Of a DNA stretch of 64,000 bases, positions 44,448 to 53,628 are shown one piece after another; position 1 is the first letter of the stretch, and the number at the start of each line of letters is the position of its first letter. The notes under the pieces were generated by a model. The model had not been told where the DNA came from. It did no database searches and worked only from the letters and a program-made list of their open reading frames with translations. The DNA is from Desulfohalovibrio reitneri (lineage in GTDB: Bacteria; Desulfobacterota; Desulfovibrionia; Desulfovibrionales; Desulfovibrionaceae), in the NCBI RefSeq assembly GCF_000711295.1, contig NZ_JOMJ01000004.1, forward strand, positions 558,001 to 622,000, given 5' to 3'. The translations under genes and the position numbers were made by a program.

Positions 44448-45362
44448 ATGCGCGTCATCATCACCGGCGGAACCGGATACATTGGAAGGCACCTCGTGGA
44501 GGCCCTGCTCGAACGGGGCGACGAGGCGGTCGTTCTTTCCCGCAGCCAGGGCAAGGTGCGAGAGGCCTTCGGAGGCCGGGCCAGCGCCGCCACCTGGGAC
44601 GGCCGCACGGCCGAAGGCTGGGGGCAGTTGGCGGACGGCGCGGACGCCATCGTTAATCTGGCCGGGGAGAGCATTTTCGGCGGTCGCTGGCTGCCGGTCA
44701 AAAAGAAGCGGATCATGGAGTCGCGGACAAATGCCGGGCGGGCTGTGACCGAGGCGGTCCGCCAGGCGGAGAAGAAGCCTTCCGTGGTGGTTCAGGGAGC
44801 GGCCGTGGGGTGCTACGGCGACAGGCCCCCGCCGCCCGCCACGGAGGACGCGCCCTTGGGCGAGGGCTTCTTGGCGGATGTCTGTCGCGAATGGGAAGCG
44901 TCCACCAGCGAGGTGGAGGACATGGGCGTGCGAAGGGCCGTGGCCCGCACGGGGCTGGTGTGCAGCCGCGACGGCGGGGCCCTGGCGGCAATGCTTTCTC
45001 CCTTCAAACTGGGGCTGGGGGGACCCATCGGCGACGGCAAGCAAGGCTTTCCATGGATAGCCCTGGAGGACGAGGTGGGGGCCATCCTGCATCTGTTGGA
45101 TACCCCTGAATGCCATGGTCCCTTCAACCTGACTGCGCCGGACGTGGTGGACAACCGCGCCTTCTCGAAAGAGCTGGCCCGGGCGCTGCGCCGTCCCTCG
45201 TTTTTCCGCGCCCCGGCCTGCGTGCTGCGCGCCCTGCTGGGCGAAATGGCCGAGGAGATGCTGCTGCAGGGGCAGTTCGTGGATTCCTCCAAGCTGCGGA
45301 ACAGCGGCTACGTTTTTCGGGAACCCGCACTACGGGATTTCCTTGAACGCTTATTCAGATAA
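44448..45362 (+). CDS. NAD(P)-dependent SDR39U1/TIGR01777-type epimerase-like protein
   Basis: This 304-aa extended-SDR protein has the nucleotide motif VIITGGTGYIGRHLVEALLE, LAGESIFGGRWLPVKKKRIM, VVQGAAVGCYGDRPP in the catalytic segment, and a C-terminal DUF1731 region (FRAPACVLRALLGEMAEEML, FVDSSKLRNSGYVFREPA). Family members (YfcH, SDR39U1) are poorly characterised. It is embedded between the kinase and the HD-GYP protein, spaced by 70 and about 106 bases, so it may belong to the same transcript. Confidence 0.88.
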   Translation: MRVIITGGTGYIGRHLVEALLERGDEAVVLSRSQGKVREAFGGRASAATWDGRTAEGWGQLADGADAIVNLAGESIFGGRWLPVKKKRIMESRTNAGRAVTEAVRQAEKKPSVVVQGAAVGCYGDRPPPPATEDAPLGEGFLADVCREWEASTSEVEDMGVRRAVARTGLVCSRDGGALAAMLSPFKLGLGGPIGDGKQGFPWIALEDEVGAILHLLDTPECHGPFNLTAPDVVDNRAFSKELARALRRPSFFRAPACVLRALLGEMAEEMLLQGQFVDSSKLRNSGYVFREPALRDFLERLFR

Positions 45363-45468
45363 GCCTTTACAGAGCGGGGAAGCGTGCCCTATTCTTTTGA
45401 ACATGGTGGGAGGAACGGGAACCGCGTTGCGACGGGTCGCTCAGGCCCCGGACCGGCGGGAGGCCGGC

Positions 45469-46863
45469 ATGGCTGAGGAAGGCGCCCTTCGCGTTCTGGT
45501 TGTGGAGGACGAGGGGGTCGTTTCCCTGGACATCCGCAACCGGCTCAAACGCATGGGCATGCAGGTGGTCGGGCAGGCGGACTCCGGCGAGGAGGCGGTG
45601 CGGCTGGCTGTGGAGCAGACGCCGGACCTGGTGCTCATGGACATCATGCTGGCCGGCGAGATGGACGGCATCGAGGCGGCCTCACGCATCCGCGACTCCG
45701 TTGGGACCCCGGTCATCTTTCTTACCGCCTACGCGGACGAGGCCACTCTTGACCGGGCCAAGATTTCCACGCCGTTCGGCTACATCGTCAAGCCCTTCGA
45801 GGATCGCGAACTGGCCATCAACATCGAGATGGCCCTCTACAAATACAAGATGGACCGCCGCCTGCGCGACAACGAGCGCTGGTTGGACACCACCCTGCGT
45901 TCCATTGGCGATGGGGTCATCACCACTGACCAGGACGGCCGCGTGACTTTCGTCAACCCCGAGGCCTTGCGCATATTGGGGCAGGACGGGGAGGAATGGC
46001 TGGGACAGAAGCTGGACGGGGTGCTGCGTCTGACCAGCGAGGAGACCGGAGAGCCTGTGCGGGACATGGCGGGCCGCGTCCTGCGGGGTGAGGAGGCCTG
46101 CTGCTCCTCGGACAATATGCTGCTTTTCCCGCCGGTTGGAGAGCCCGCTCCGGTGAACATCACCATCTCCCCCATCCGGCGCGGGCGCGAGGGGGACGTC
46201 ATGGGCGCGGTGCTGGTCATCCGCGACATCTCCGAGCGCAAGCACTCCGAGCAGGAGCTGCGCGCCTACGTGCGGCGGCTGAAAACCACCCTGGAGCAGA
46301 CGGTCAACGCCCTGGCCATCACCTCGGAGAAGCGCGACCCGTACACGGCTGGGCACCAGCAGCGTGTGGCCCAGTTGGCCTGCGCCATGGCAAAGGAATT
46401 GGGGCTGGACGAGGACAAGGTGGAGGGCATCCGGGTGGCCGCCCTGTTGCACGACATCGGCAAGATCTACGTCCCGGCGGAAATCCTTTCCAAGCCCGCC
46501 CGGCTGACCAATATGGAGATGGGCATTGTCAAGACCCACCCCGAGGTGGGCTACGACATTCTCAAGGAGGTGCCCTTCCCATGGCCTGTGGCGGAGATCG
46601 TGCTGCAGCACCATGAACGGGTGGACGGCTCCGGCTACCCTTCCGGCCTCAGGCGGCAGGACATCCTGCCAGAGGCGCGCATCCTCTGCGTGGCCGACGT
46701 GGTGGAGGCCATGTCCTCCCACCGCCCCTACCGAGCCGCCCTCGGCCCGGACCTGGCCCTCAAGGAGATCACCAAGAACCGTGGCCATCTGTACGACTCC
46801 GAGCTCGTGGATGTCTGTATCAGCCTGTTCAACGACGGCTTCAACTTCAAACAGTTCGACTAG
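45469..46863 (+). CDS. Response regulator REC-PAS-HD-GYP, probable c-di-GMP phosphodiesterase
   Basis: ATG 45469 behind CGGGAGG gives 464 aa; the frame reaches back to 45343 inside the SDR gene. Parts: receiver (about 8-120) with phospho-Asp in LVLMDIMLAGEMDGIEAASR and the Lys in GYIVKPFEDRE; PAS (about 135-250); HD-GYP (about 275-460) with VAALLHDIGKIYVPAEILSK and LQHHERVDGSGYPSGLRRQD. The HD and HHExxDGSGYP metal and catalytic motifs are intact. It should hydrolyse c-di-GMP in response to phosphorylation, likely from the NtrY-like kinase or another sensor. There is no GGDEF domain. Confidence 0.94.
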   Translation: MAEEGALRVLVVEDEGVVSLDIRNRLKRMGMQVVGQADSGEEAVRLAVEQTPDLVLMDIMLAGEMDGIEAASRIRDSVGTPVIFLTAYADEATLDRAKISTPFGYIVKPFEDRELAINIEMALYKYKMDRRLRDNERWLDTTLRSIGDGVITTDQDGRVTFVNPEALRILGQDGEEWLGQKLDGVLRLTSEETGEPVRDMAGRVLRGEEACCSSDNMLLFPPVGEPAPVNITISPIRRGREGDVMGAVLVIRDISERKHSEQELRAYVRRLKTTLEQTVNALAITSEKRDPYTAGHQQRVAQLACAMAKELGLDEDKVEGIRVAALLHDIGKIYVPAEILSKPARLTNMEMGIVKTHPEVGYDILKEVPFPWPVAEIVLQHHERVDGSGYPSGLRRQDILPEARILCVADVVEAMSSHRPYRAALGPDLALKEITKNRGHLYDSELVDVCISLFNDGFNFKQFD

Positions 46864-46925
46864 CCTGACGCCCGGTGGCGAATGGGCTTCGCTGGTCCGC
46901 TTCCCATCCCAAAGACGAGTCCGCC

Positions 46926-48317
46926 ATGAACACCATCCTGGTCGTTGACGACGAAGAGGGCATCCGCTTTTCCCTGCGCGGCATACTGGAGGACGAGGGC
47001 TACGAGGTGCGCGAGGCGGCCAGCGGCGAGGAAGCCCTGGAGGACGTGGCCGAGCGCCGCCCCGACCTGGTCTTTCTGGACATCTGGCTTCCCGGCGTGG
47101 ATGGCCTCAGTGTTTTGGGAACCCTGCAGAAGGACCTGGCCGATGTGCCGGTCATCATGATTTCCGGGCACGGGAACATCGAAACGGCCGTGTCCGCCAT
47201 CAAGAACGGGGCCTTCGACTTCATCGAGAAGCCCCTCTCCCTGGAAAAGGTGGTCATCGCCGCCAGCAAGGCGCTGGAGTTCAAGGAGCTCAAGCGCGAA
47301 AACCTCAGCCTGCGCGCCCGCATCAACACCGACCAGGTGCAGCGGCTCACCGGCGAATCCTCCTCCATCAAGCAGCTTCGGGAACAGATCGGCCGGGTGG
47401 CCCCCACCGACGCCTGGGTGCTCATCACCGGGGAGAACGGCACCGGCAAGGAGATCGTGGCCCGCATGACCCACGCCGAGAGCAAGCGGGCGGAGAAACC
47501 CATGATAGCGGTGAACTGCGCGGCCATCCCCGAGGAGCTCATCGAGGCGGAGCTCTTCGGCCACGAGAAGGGGGCTTTCACCGGCGCGGAGCGCTCCAGC
47601 GAGGGCAAGTTCGAGCTTGCCGACGGCGGCACCCTGTTCCTGGACGAGATCGGGGACATGAGCCTCAAGACCCAGGCCAAGATTCTGCGCATCCTCCAGG
47701 AACAACGGTTCGAGCGCGTGGGCGGGCGCAAGACCATTTCCGTGGACGTGCGCGTGATCGCCGCCACCAACAAGGATCTGACCGCGGAAATCGAAGCGGG
47801 CAATTTCCGCGAGGACCTCTACTACCGCCTGAAGGTGTTTCCCCTGCACGTGCCGCCCCTGCGCGAGCGCAGCAAAGACGTCCCCCTGCTCATGAAGGAG
47901 TTCACCGCCGCCATGAGCCGGGAACACGGCTTCAAGCCCATCGGGTTCTCGGACGAGGCCCTGCGGGTGGTAGAGGATTATTCCTGGCCGGGCAACGTGC
48001 GGGAGTTGAAGAACTTCGTGGAGCGAATGCTCATCATGTGCGGCGGCCGCACCGTGGGGGTGGACGATTTGCCGCCGGAGTTGGCCCGGGGCGCGCCGAC
48101 CTGTGCCCGCGGGGAAAGCGGGGAAGGGGACTTGGCAGGCCTGCTGCGTGAGGACGTGGACCTCAAGACGGCCAGGCAGCGGTTCGAGGCGCAATACCTC
48201 GCCTCGCGCCTGGCGGAGTGCGATGGCAACGTAAGCCGCTTGGCGGAAGTTGCCGGCGTGGAGCGTTCCACGCTCTACCGCAAGCTCAAGGCGCTGGGCG
48301 TGCAGGTTTCGGAGTAG
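46926..48317 (+). CDS. NtrX-like sigma-54-dependent response regulator
   Basis: ATG 46926 (463 aa) is chosen because the receiver begins at once (NTILVVDDEEGIRFSLRGIL). The phospho-Asp is in DLVFLDIWLPGVDGLSV. The AAA+ domain has Walker A LITGENGTGKEIVARMTHAE, the GAFTGA loop in FGHEKGAFTGAERSSEG, Walker B GGTLFLDEIGDMS and sensor motifs (RELKNFVERMLIM). A Fis-type HTH closes it (LAEVAGVERSTLYRKLKALG). It activates sigma-54 promoters, probably with the NtrY-like kinase upstream. No -24/-12 site is seen within this cluster. Confidence 0.94.
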   Translation: MNTILVVDDEEGIRFSLRGILEDEGYEVREAASGEEALEDVAERRPDLVFLDIWLPGVDGLSVLGTLQKDLADVPVIMISGHGNIETAVSAIKNGAFDFIEKPLSLEKVVIAASKALEFKELKRENLSLRARINTDQVQRLTGESSSIKQLREQIGRVAPTDAWVLITGENGTGKEIVARMTHAESKRAEKPMIAVNCAAIPEELIEAELFGHEKGAFTGAERSSEGKFELADGGTLFLDEIGDMSLKTQAKILRILQEQRFERVGGRKTISVDVRVIAATNKDLTAEIEAGNFREDLYYRLKVFPLHVPPLRERSKDVPLLMKEFTAAMSREHGFKPIGFSDEALRVVEDYSWPGNVRELKNFVERMLIMCGGRTVGVDDLPPELARGAPTCARGESGEGDLAGLLREDVDLKTARQRFEAQYLASRLAECDGNVSRLAEVAGVERSTLYRKLKALGVQVSE

Positions 48318-48335
48318 GGGAGAGGCCGTCCGCCG

Positions 48336-48998
48336 TTAGTCCAGCCAGTCGCGGAATGGGTCGTGGCCGCCGGCCAGGATCTCGAAGACCTCGGCGTATG
48401 CCCCGCCGGTGCGGCTCATGCGGCCCCGGTATCGGGCCAACCCTTCCATGGCCTGATCCACCTTGCGTCCCAGCAGCCCCTCATAGCAGGCGATGGCCCG
48501 CATCTTTCGTTCTATGGACTGGCCGATGGCCATGGTCAGGTCGAAGGTCTGCAATGGCGGCTTGATCTCGTAGCCCAGCACCGTCTCAACCCGCCAGGGG
48601 GCACCCTCGAGGTCGGGATTGCCCGGGTCGGCCGCGGCTGTCACCGCGGTCTTGACCAGGCAGCTCAGTCCGTAGCGGTCGGGCGCCGGGTCCTGGGAGG
48701 AGAAGGTGAATACCCGCTCAGGCTGGTGTTTTCTGATCTTGCGGGCCGCCTTGAGCATGGCCTCGCGGGAGAACATGTCCGGCCCGCCCTCCACCAGCAG
48801 GAAGGAGACGTCGGCCACGCCCAGAATCCCGGCGGCCTCCCGCGCCTCGCGGGCCAGGGTGGTCAGGTTTTCGCCGGAGTAGGCGGAAAAGACGTTGACG
48901 CACTTATACCCCTGGTTCGCAAGCAGGGCCAGGGAGCCCCCACATCCCATGGCGATGTCGCCCGGAGTCAATCCGAAAGAAAGGACGGTTTTGCTCAT
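48336..48998 (-). CDS. PIG-L/LmbE-like protein with degenerate catalytic motifs
   Basis: ATG 48998 (220 aa) matches the Rossmann-like PIG-L deacetylase fold: SKTVLSFGLTPGDIAMGCGG in the place of the AHPDDE motif, REAREAAGILGVADVSFLLV, and FTFSSQDPAPDRYGLSCLVK at the HPDH site. The zinc and catalytic His/Asp residues of active members (HPDDE, HPDH) are replaced, so it is probably not a normal zinc deacetylase; it may bind a sugar or nucleotide. GTG 49010 would add four residues. It stands upstream of no obvious operon partner. The alternative is a diverged deacetylase using different ligands. Confidence 0.7.
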   Translation of the reverse strand: MSKTVLSFGLTPGDIAMGCGGSLALLANQGYKCVNVFSAYSGENLTTLAREAREAAGILGVADVSFLLVEGGPDMFSREAMLKAARKIRKHQPERVFTFSSQDPAPDRYGLSCLVKTAVTAAADPGNPDLEGAPWRVETVLGYEIKPPLQTFDLTMAIGQSIERKMRAIACYEGLLGRKVDQAMEGLARYRGRMSRTGGAYAEVFEILAGGHDPFRDWLD

Positions 48999-49088
48999 GG
49001 TTCCCATCACGTGTGCGAGAATGTCCGCCTGTCTTTAGACCCATTTACGCCATGTTGCAAGGGCGGCACCCCCAAGGGCCGGGTTGGG

Positions 49089-49814
49089 TCAGGCGTTGAC
49101 GAGCTTCTTGAACTGCCTGGCGTTGGGCACCATGGCCTGGTTGTTGAAGTAGACCCGGTTGGGCCACTGTCCGGCGCAGACGCGCAGCACGTCGTACAAC
49201 TCGTCCTCGGAGTATTCATGGCGCGTGTTGTATGCGGGGCGGCCATGCAGGCGGAAGTATCGCAGTCCCCGGCCGGTTGGCTGGCGGATGAAGGGGTCGG
49301 CCGCGTGGACCAGGTCCAGCTCCATGACCAGGCTGGAGACCAGCTCGTCGGTCCACCCCTCGCCCCGGGGCTCGAATACCATCTGCATCCCCTCGCGGGG
49401 GGCCTCGCTGAAAAAGCGCCGCATCCGGTCCAGTTCCCGCTTGCCCGGATGGAAGCTGGACGGGCATTGAAAGACAATGGTCTCCGCCCGCAGGGACTTT
49501 GCTATCGCCAGTGTGCGGTTCCAGGCCATGCGGGTGGTGTCGTTCCACTTGAAGCCGCCGCACTGGTCGATCTGCCGCTGGCTGAGGTCTTCGGACAGCT
49601 TGCGGTAGGTGGGCGAGGAGGAGGCGTGGGTAATGAGCTGCCACGCCTTGAGGGAGAACACGAAATCCTCCCCGGCCTTGTCCCGCCATTTGGCAGCGGT
49701 CTTGGCCATGGGAGGCTGGTAGAAGGAGCGCTGCACCTCAAGGCAGTCGAACTCGCCGAACAGGTCGTCCTGGGCTTCGGCGAAGCCGCAGGTTCCGGTC
49801 AATATCTCGGACAT
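49089..49814 (-). CDS. DUF72-family protein
   Basis: This 241-aa protein matches the DUF72 TIM-barrel: ILTGTCGFAEAQDDLFGEFD, FDCLEVQRSFYQPP, FVFSLKAWQLITHASSSPTY, then TIVFQCPSSFHPGKRELDRM and YFRLHGRPAYNTRHEYSEDE. The family (YecE-like) is widespread but its reaction is unknown; a UV endonuclease-like fold has been proposed. Transcribed leftwards, it lies 90 bases upstream of the PIG-L gene and 70 bases downstream of the YjbQ gene. Confidence 0.88.
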   Translation of the reverse strand: MSEILTGTCGFAEAQDDLFGEFDCLEVQRSFYQPPMAKTAAKWRDKAGEDFVFSLKAWQLITHASSSPTYRKLSEDLSQRQIDQCGGFKWNDTTRMAWNRTLAIAKSLRAETIVFQCPSSFHPGKRELDRMRRFFSEAPREGMQMVFEPRGEGWTDELVSSLVMELDLVHAADPFIRQPTGRGLRYFRLHGRPAYNTRHEYSEDELYDVLRVCAGQWPNRVYFNNQAMVPNARQFKKLVNA

Positions 49815-49884
49815 AGGCTTCCCCCGTCGGAAACGAATACCTACCGCTACCAGGGAAGCGCGCCTTTGGGCAAATGCGCCAGGG

Positions 49885-50301
49885 TTACTCCCCGATGACC
49901 TTGACCAGCACCCGCTTCTTGCGGCGGCCGTCGAATTCGCCGTAGAAGATGCGCTCCCAGGTACCGAAGTCCAGGCGGCCTTCGGTGATGGCGCAGACCA
50001 CCTCGCGGCCCATGATCTGGCGTTTCATGTGGGCGTCGGCGTTGTCCTCGCCCACGTTGTGGCGGTAGCCGTCCACCGGTTCGTGAGGGGCCAGGCGCTC
50101 CAGCCATTCGTCGTAGTCCTGGTGCAGGCCGGGTTCGTCGTCGTTGATGAAGACGCTGGCTGTAATGTGCATGGCGTTGACCAGCACCAGCCCTTCCTTT
50201 ACTCCGGACTCGTCGATGGTCCGCTGCACGTCGGAAGTGATGTTGATGAAGCCGCGCCGGGTGGGGACCTCGAACCAGAGTTCCTTGCGATGTGATTTCA
50301 T
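49885..50301 (-). CDS. YjbQ/UPF0047-family protein
   Basis: This 138-aa protein has the YjbQ signature: [40 protein letters not shown] and [20 protein letters not shown] with conserved His/Asn/Asp for metal or phosphate binding. The family shows weak thiamine-phosphate synthase activity in vitro and forms trimers; its physiological role is unclear. It is the leftward neighbour of the citrate synthase gene on the same strand, 87 bases downstream of it. Confidence 0.92.
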   Translation of the reverse strand: MKSHRKELWFEVPTRRGFINITSDVQRTIDESGVKEGLVLVNAMHITASVFINDDEPGLHQDYDEWLERLAPHEPVDGYRHNVGEDNADAHMKRQIMGREVVCAITEGRLDFGTWERIFYGEFDGRRKKRVLVKVIGE

Positions 50302-50388
50302 GCCTCGTCTCCTTCACTTGGGCCGTGGAGCGAAAAAAGCCAGGCGGCCCGGCGTCTCCGCTTCAGCAGGCAGGGGCCTCTCCGGAGG

Positions 50389-51690
50389 TCAGCCCCGGGG
50401 CTCCCGGTCGTCGATGGCCACGTAGTCCCGCTGGACGGGGCCGGTATAGACCTGCCTGGGACGGTGGATTTTGGTCGGGCCGTGGTTTTCCTCGGCCCAG
50501 TGGGCGATCCAGCCGGGCATGCGGCCGATGGCGAACATGACCGGGTACATGTTCACCGGGATGCCCAGGGTGCGCAGGATGATGCCGGAATAGAAGTCCA
50601 CGTTGGGGTAGAGGCTGCGCTCGATGAAGAAATCGTCGGACAGGGCCGCGTTCTCCAGTTCCTTGGCGATCTCGAGCAGGGGGTCGTTGTGCTTGTCCTG
50701 CTCCAGGAGCAGGTCGTGGGCGGCCTGCTTGAGGATGCGGGCTCGGGGGTCGAAGCTTTTGTAGACCCTGTGGCCGAAGCCCATGAGCCGCATTTCCTTG
50801 TTTTTCACCTTTTCCAGGTATTCGGTGACTGTCAGGTCGCCCTGGCGGATGGACTCCAGCATGTCGATGACGGCGGCGTTGGCCCCGCCGTGAAGCCGCC
50901 CCCACAGGGCGCAGATGCCCGCGGAGATGGAGGCGAAGAGGTTGGCCTGCGTGGAGCCCACCATGCGCACGGTTGAGGTGGAGCAGTTCTGCTCGTGGTC
51001 GGCGTGCACCAGAAGGAAGAGGGAGAGCGCCCGCACCTGCGCCCGCGTGGGCTCGAACTCCTTGTAAGGGATGGAGAACATCATGTGCAGGAAATTGGCG
51101 CAGTAGGAGCGGTTGGGGTCGGGGTAGACCAGGGGCTTGCCCAGGGACTTGCGGTAGGCGAAGGCCGCGATGGTGCGCACCTTGGAAATGATTTTGCCCA
51201 CGGCCAGCCGAAATTCCTCCGGCGTCTGGATGTCCAGCAGGTCCGGGTGGTAGCTGGCGAAGGAGTTGATGACCGCCGAAAGGATGGACATGGGCTGCCC
51301 ATAGGGAGGGAAGCCCTCGAAGTGGTGCAGCAGGTCCTCGTGCAGCAACTCCTGGTTGATGAGCATCTCGCGGAAGGTGTCGCGCTCCCGCTGGGTGGGC
51401 AGCTCGCCGAAGATGAGGAGCATGACCGTCTCGATGAAGGAGCTGTGTTCGGCCAACTGCTCGACGGGATAGCCCCGGTGGCGCAGGATGCCCCTTTCGC
51501 CGTCCACGAAGGTGATGTCCGAGGTGCATGAGCCGGTGTTGGCGTAGCCGGGGTCGAAGGTGATGCAGCCGGAGTCGTTGCGCAGGTTGCGCACGTCAAT
51601 GGCCCGCTCTCCCTCGGACCCCACGATGACGGGCAGTTCGTACCGCTCGTCGCCAATGGTCAGAATGGCGTTTTGCGTGTTTTTGGACAT
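50389..51690 (-). CDS. gltA: Si-type citrate synthase
   Basis: This 433-aa type-II citrate synthase has the catalytic triad: His in LLVHADHEQNCSTSTVRMVG, the second His in GRLHGGANAAVIDML and Asp in YPNVDFYSGIILRTLG, with MGFGHRVYKSFDPRARILKQ binding acetyl-CoA/oxaloacetate. It makes citrate at the entry of the TCA route. Model Desulfovibrio vulgaris uses a Re-type enzyme, so a gltA-type gene here is a metabolic note. It is divergent from the sigma-54 activator, with about 180 bases between starts, which hold no clear promoter match. Confidence 0.96.
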   Translation of the reverse strand: MSKNTQNAILTIGDERYELPVIVGSEGERAIDVRNLRNDSGCITFDPGYANTGSCTSDITFVDGERGILRHRGYPVEQLAEHSSFIETVMLLIFGELPTQRERDTFREMLINQELLHEDLLHHFEGFPPYGQPMSILSAVINSFASYHPDLLDIQTPEEFRLAVGKIISKVRTIAAFAYRKSLGKPLVYPDPNRSYCANFLHMMFSIPYKEFEPTRAQVRALSLFLLVHADHEQNCSTSTVRMVGSTQANLFASISAGICALWGRLHGGANAAVIDMLESIRQGDLTVTEYLEKVKNKEMRLMGFGHRVYKSFDPRARILKQAAHDLLLEQDKHNDPLLEIAKELENAALSDDFFIERSLYPNVDFYSGIILRTLGIPVNMYPVMFAIGRMPGWIAHWAEENHGPTKIHRPRQVYTGPVQRDYVAIDDREPRG

Positions 51691-51872
51691 GGTATTCCCC
51701 CTGAAGCTCGAATGTGGCGTCAGCTTGTCGTATCGAGAGAGCGACCGGCCTGATCCGGCCGGACAGCTGGAAAACGATCAAAATCGGACGCAATGTAGGC
51801 CAAAGGAGGGGCTTTTGTCGAGTCCGCCCGTCTTGCCGCTGCCCGTGAAAGACGGTAGGTGGAGAGGTGCCC

Positions 51873-53618
51873 ATGCCTGCCAACCGTTTCGACGCCCCGC
51901 CCGAGGCCGACCTGTTCCGGGAGATTCTGGACGAACAGGCCGGCATGGTCCTCCGGCTCGACGAGGAGGGGCGCATCGTCTACGCCAACACCGCCTGCCA
52001 CGAGTTTTTCGGGCAGGACCTGCCCGAGCGTTTCGTCGAACTGTTCTCCCCTGTCTTGCGCCGTGACCTGGAAGACGCCCTGAACAAGCTGGGCGGCGAG
52101 AGGCAGCGCGCCTCCCGCGAGTTGCGCCTGGCCTCGGGAGGGGGGGAGCGGTGGCTCGAAATGACCCTGCGGGTGCTGCTGGACGCCAACGGGGCGCGGC
52201 GCGGCGTGCTGGTCGAAGGGCGCGACATCACCACCCGCAAGATCGCCCAGGAAGCCCTGCTGCAGGTCACGGGGGAGAAGGAGCACTTCCGGCTCAATCT
52301 GGAAGCCATCTTCCAGTCCATCCCCGACGGCATCGTCACCGTGGACCGCGACATGCGCGTTATCCGGGCCAACAAGAACCTTGCCGCCATCCTCGACCTC
52401 GACGAGGCCGGACTGGCCCCGGGCGAGGTCCTGAATGCCGACCAGGACCGCCCTTGCCGAGCGGGTTTGCGGCAGGTGGTGGAGCAGACGCTGGAAAACC
52501 GGCGCGGCGTGCGGGAGTACCGCGTCGACTGTCGCCAGGACCCACGCCCACGCGAGCTGGTTCTCAATTCCTCGCCCCTCATGGACCACCACGGAACATT
52601 CGCGGGCGCGGTGGTGGCCGTGCGCGACATCACCCGGCTGGCGGACCTGGAGCGCAAGCTCTCGGAGCGGCACAGTTTCCAGAACATCGTGGGCAAAAGC
52701 CAGGCCATGCGGCGGGTCTACGACCTGCTGGAGCAGCTGGCAGGAGTGGACACCACCGTGCTGGTGCTTGGTGAGTCCGGCACCGGCAAGGAGCTGGTGG
52801 TGGACGCCCTGCACTATTCCGGCCCCAGGGCGCGCGGCCCCCTGGTCAAGGTCAACTGTTCGGCGCTCACCGAGAACCTGCTGGAGAGCGAGTTGTTCGG
52901 CCACGTCAAGGGCGCCTTCACCGGGGCCACCCAGGACAAGGTGGGGCGCTTTCAGGCGGCCGAGGGGGGAACCATCTTTCTGGACGAGATCGGCGACATC
53001 AGCCCCCGCATCCAGCTCAAGCTGCTGCGCGGCCTGGAGCGCAAGGAGTTCGAGCGGGTGGGCGACTCCCGCACCTACCGGGTGGACACCCGCGTGGTGG
53101 CGGCCACCAACGTTGACCTGCTGCAAAAGGTCAAGTCCGGAGAGTTCCGCGAGGACCTGTACTACCGACTGAAGGTGGTCACGGTCCGTCTGCCGCCCCT
53201 GCGGGAGCGCAAGGAGGACATCCCCCCGCTGGTGGAGCACTTTCTCGAGGAGTTCCGGGGCGCCTTCGGCAAGGAGCTGGAAGGGGTGGACGAAAACGCC
53301 ATGGCCCAGTTCATGCGCTACTCCTGGCCGGGCAACGTGCGGGAGTTGAAGCACGCCATGGAGCACGCCTGCATTTTGAGCCGTGACAGCCGCATCGCGG
53401 TGGCCGATCTTCCCCAGGAACTCCAGGAGCAGGTGAGCGGCCAGCCGGAAGCCGGACCCGCGCCGTCCACCAGCCGCAAGCCTGCGGGCCTGGAGCGCGA
53501 GGACATTCTGCGCGCCCTGCGCGAGACGGGCGGCAACAAGGCCAAGGCCGCTCGGGTCCTTGGCATCAGCCGCCGCACTCTCTACCGCAAGATGGACGAA
53601 CTCCGCGTCGCGCCCTGA
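51873..53618 (+). CDS. PAS-PAS sigma-54 activator (enhancer-binding protein)
   Basis: ATG 51873 behind GGAGAGG is preferred to the GTG at 51867 (581 aa). Two PAS domains (about 10-115 and 135-245, with ILDEQAGMVLRLDEEGRIVY and SIPDGIVTVDRDMRVIRANK) precede the AAA+ core: FQNIVGKSQAMRRVYDLLEQ, Walker A VLGESGTGKELVVDALHYSG, FGHVKGAFTGATQDKVGRFQ and Walker B GGTIFLDEIGDIS. A Fis-type HTH (NKAKAARVLGISRRTLYRKM) ends it. There is no receiver, so it senses a ligand or redox signal directly. It likely controls the downstream promoter at 53767-53783 through the repeats at 53629-53688. Confidence 0.93.
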   Translation: MPANRFDAPPEADLFREILDEQAGMVLRLDEEGRIVYANTACHEFFGQDLPERFVELFSPVLRRDLEDALNKLGGERQRASRELRLASGGGERWLEMTLRVLLDANGARRGVLVEGRDITTRKIAQEALLQVTGEKEHFRLNLEAIFQSIPDGIVTVDRDMRVIRANKNLAAILDLDEAGLAPGEVLNADQDRPCRAGLRQVVEQTLENRRGVREYRVDCRQDPRPRELVLNSSPLMDHHGTFAGAVVAVRDITRLADLERKLSERHSFQNIVGKSQAMRRVYDLLEQLAGVDTTVLVLGESGTGKELVVDALHYSGPRARGPLVKVNCSALTENLLESELFGHVKGAFTGATQDKVGRFQAAEGGTIFLDEIGDISPRIQLKLLRGLERKEFERVGDSRTYRVDTRVVAATNVDLLQKVKSGEFREDLYYRLKVVTVRLPPLRERKEDIPPLVEHFLEEFRGAFGKELEGVDENAMAQFMRYSWPGNVRELKHAMEHACILSRDSRIAVADLPQELQEQVSGQPEAGPAPSTSRKPAGLEREDILRALRETGGNKAKAARVLGISRRTLYRKMDELRVAP

Positions 53619-53628
53619 CCGTGCGGGC

